A stretch of 6,532 nt of DNA from Woeseiaceae bacterium (GTDB taxonomy: Bacteria > Pseudomonadota > Gammaproteobacteria > Steroidobacterales > Woeseiaceae), in assembly GCA_022866645.1 (NCBI GenBank), contig JALHUQ010000281.1:1-6532 (forward strand). The letters are read 5' to 3'. This document shows, piece by piece, positions 6,318 through 6,532 of the stretch. Numbering within the stretch: the first letter of the stretch is position 1; each line of letters opens with the position of its first letter. Below the pieces are notes generated by a model. The model had not been told where the DNA came from, made no database searches, and worked only from the letters and a program-made list of their open reading frames with translations. The translations under genes and the position numbers were made by a program.

Positions 6318-6433
6318 TCGTCTGATGCTAAAGCAACGGCCCTGGCGTGTGAACCGATTACAAAATTCGATGCTGTATCCGTTGCCTCGCTCCCTATTTA
6401 CTGACCAGTTTGTTCGGGGCTCAGCGGCTGCTT

Positions 6434-6532
6434 ATGACCGTTCTGAGACGCTCTCCAGGCAGCTAACTGAGGGACCGCTTCACGTCGCATAGCAGCCACT
6501 CGAAAAATCTGCGGTAATATGACGGCTTGTGA
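6434..6532 (+). repeat. Long intergenic repeat, right copy, cut by window end
   Basis: These bases match 3242-3340 at about 85 of 99 positions without a gap and run to the last base of the window, so the tail lies outside. The left flank (CGGCTGCTTA, 6425-6434) resembles the left hairpin arm of the copy at 2047. It lies upstream of the minus-strand SGNH gene. A short plus-strand open frame through it (6307-6492) is not a gene. Confidence 0.85.

Noticed and set aside
6333..6385. GCAACGG / CCGTTGC inverted pair upstream of the SGNH gene
   Set aside because: The arms are exact over 7 bp but 39 nt apart with no further pairing, so chance is a sufficient explanation.
6307..6492. 61-codon plus-strand open frame at the right end
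   Set aside because: It overlaps the start of the SGNH gene on the opposite strand and then runs through the long repeat; no coding evidence.
44..6532. Integron cassette array with the repeats as attC sites
   Set aside because: Small unrelated genes separated by ~100-bp repeats suggested this. However, the repeats lack paired RYYYAAC and GTTRRRY ends and strong end-to-end complementarity, no integrase is present, the first two genes have no repeat between them, and the last gene is reversed.
2060..6532. CRISPR array
   Set aside because: The repeats are about 100 bp, diverged and separated by whole genes; there are no short regular spacers and no cas genes.

Overview
The window looks like an accessory stretch of a bacterial chromosome, most likely from a Gammaproteobacterium. 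That assignment rests on base composition near 50% G+C, the style of the ribosome binding sites, and the resemblance of several products to proteobacterial families. It is an inference; there is no rRNA, tRNA or core gene to confirm it. No transposase, integrase, phage, CRISPR or RNA gene is visible.

Five protein genes are supported. Four lie on the plus strand: (1) a membrane-anchored nitroreductase-like flavoprotein of the TM1586 type (138-1271); (2) a six-helix membrane protein of unknown function (1386-1955); (3) an exported HExxH zinc metalloprotease of the DUF2268 type (2378-3166); (4) an exported TPR plus S41-family serine protease (3529-5454). The fifth, on the minus strand and convergent with the S41 gene, is an SGNH/GDSL hydrolase with a membrane or signal anchor (5595-6317).

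The genes do not form an obvious pathway. Genes 1 and 2 are 114 bp apart and may be cotranscribed. Genes 3, 4 and 5 are each separated by longer intergenic stretches and look like single units. Their common feature is location: every product carries membrane helices or an export signal, and three are hydrolases.

The most striking non-coding signal is a family of dispersed repeats between the genes. Three copies of a roughly 100-bp element lie at 2060-2159, 3244-3343 and 6434 to the window end, all in the same orientation. They align without gaps and have conserved ends. Two copies of a shorter element (44-80 and 5513-5549) share a tail motif of the type ACCCAAAGCGG with one or more of the long copies. 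Other non-coding structure includes a 9-bp inverted repeat between genes 2 and 3 and a perfect 17-bp dyad upstream of the S41 gene. I found no convincing multi-gene novel system; the repeat family and the membrane-anchored nitroreductase are the best leads.
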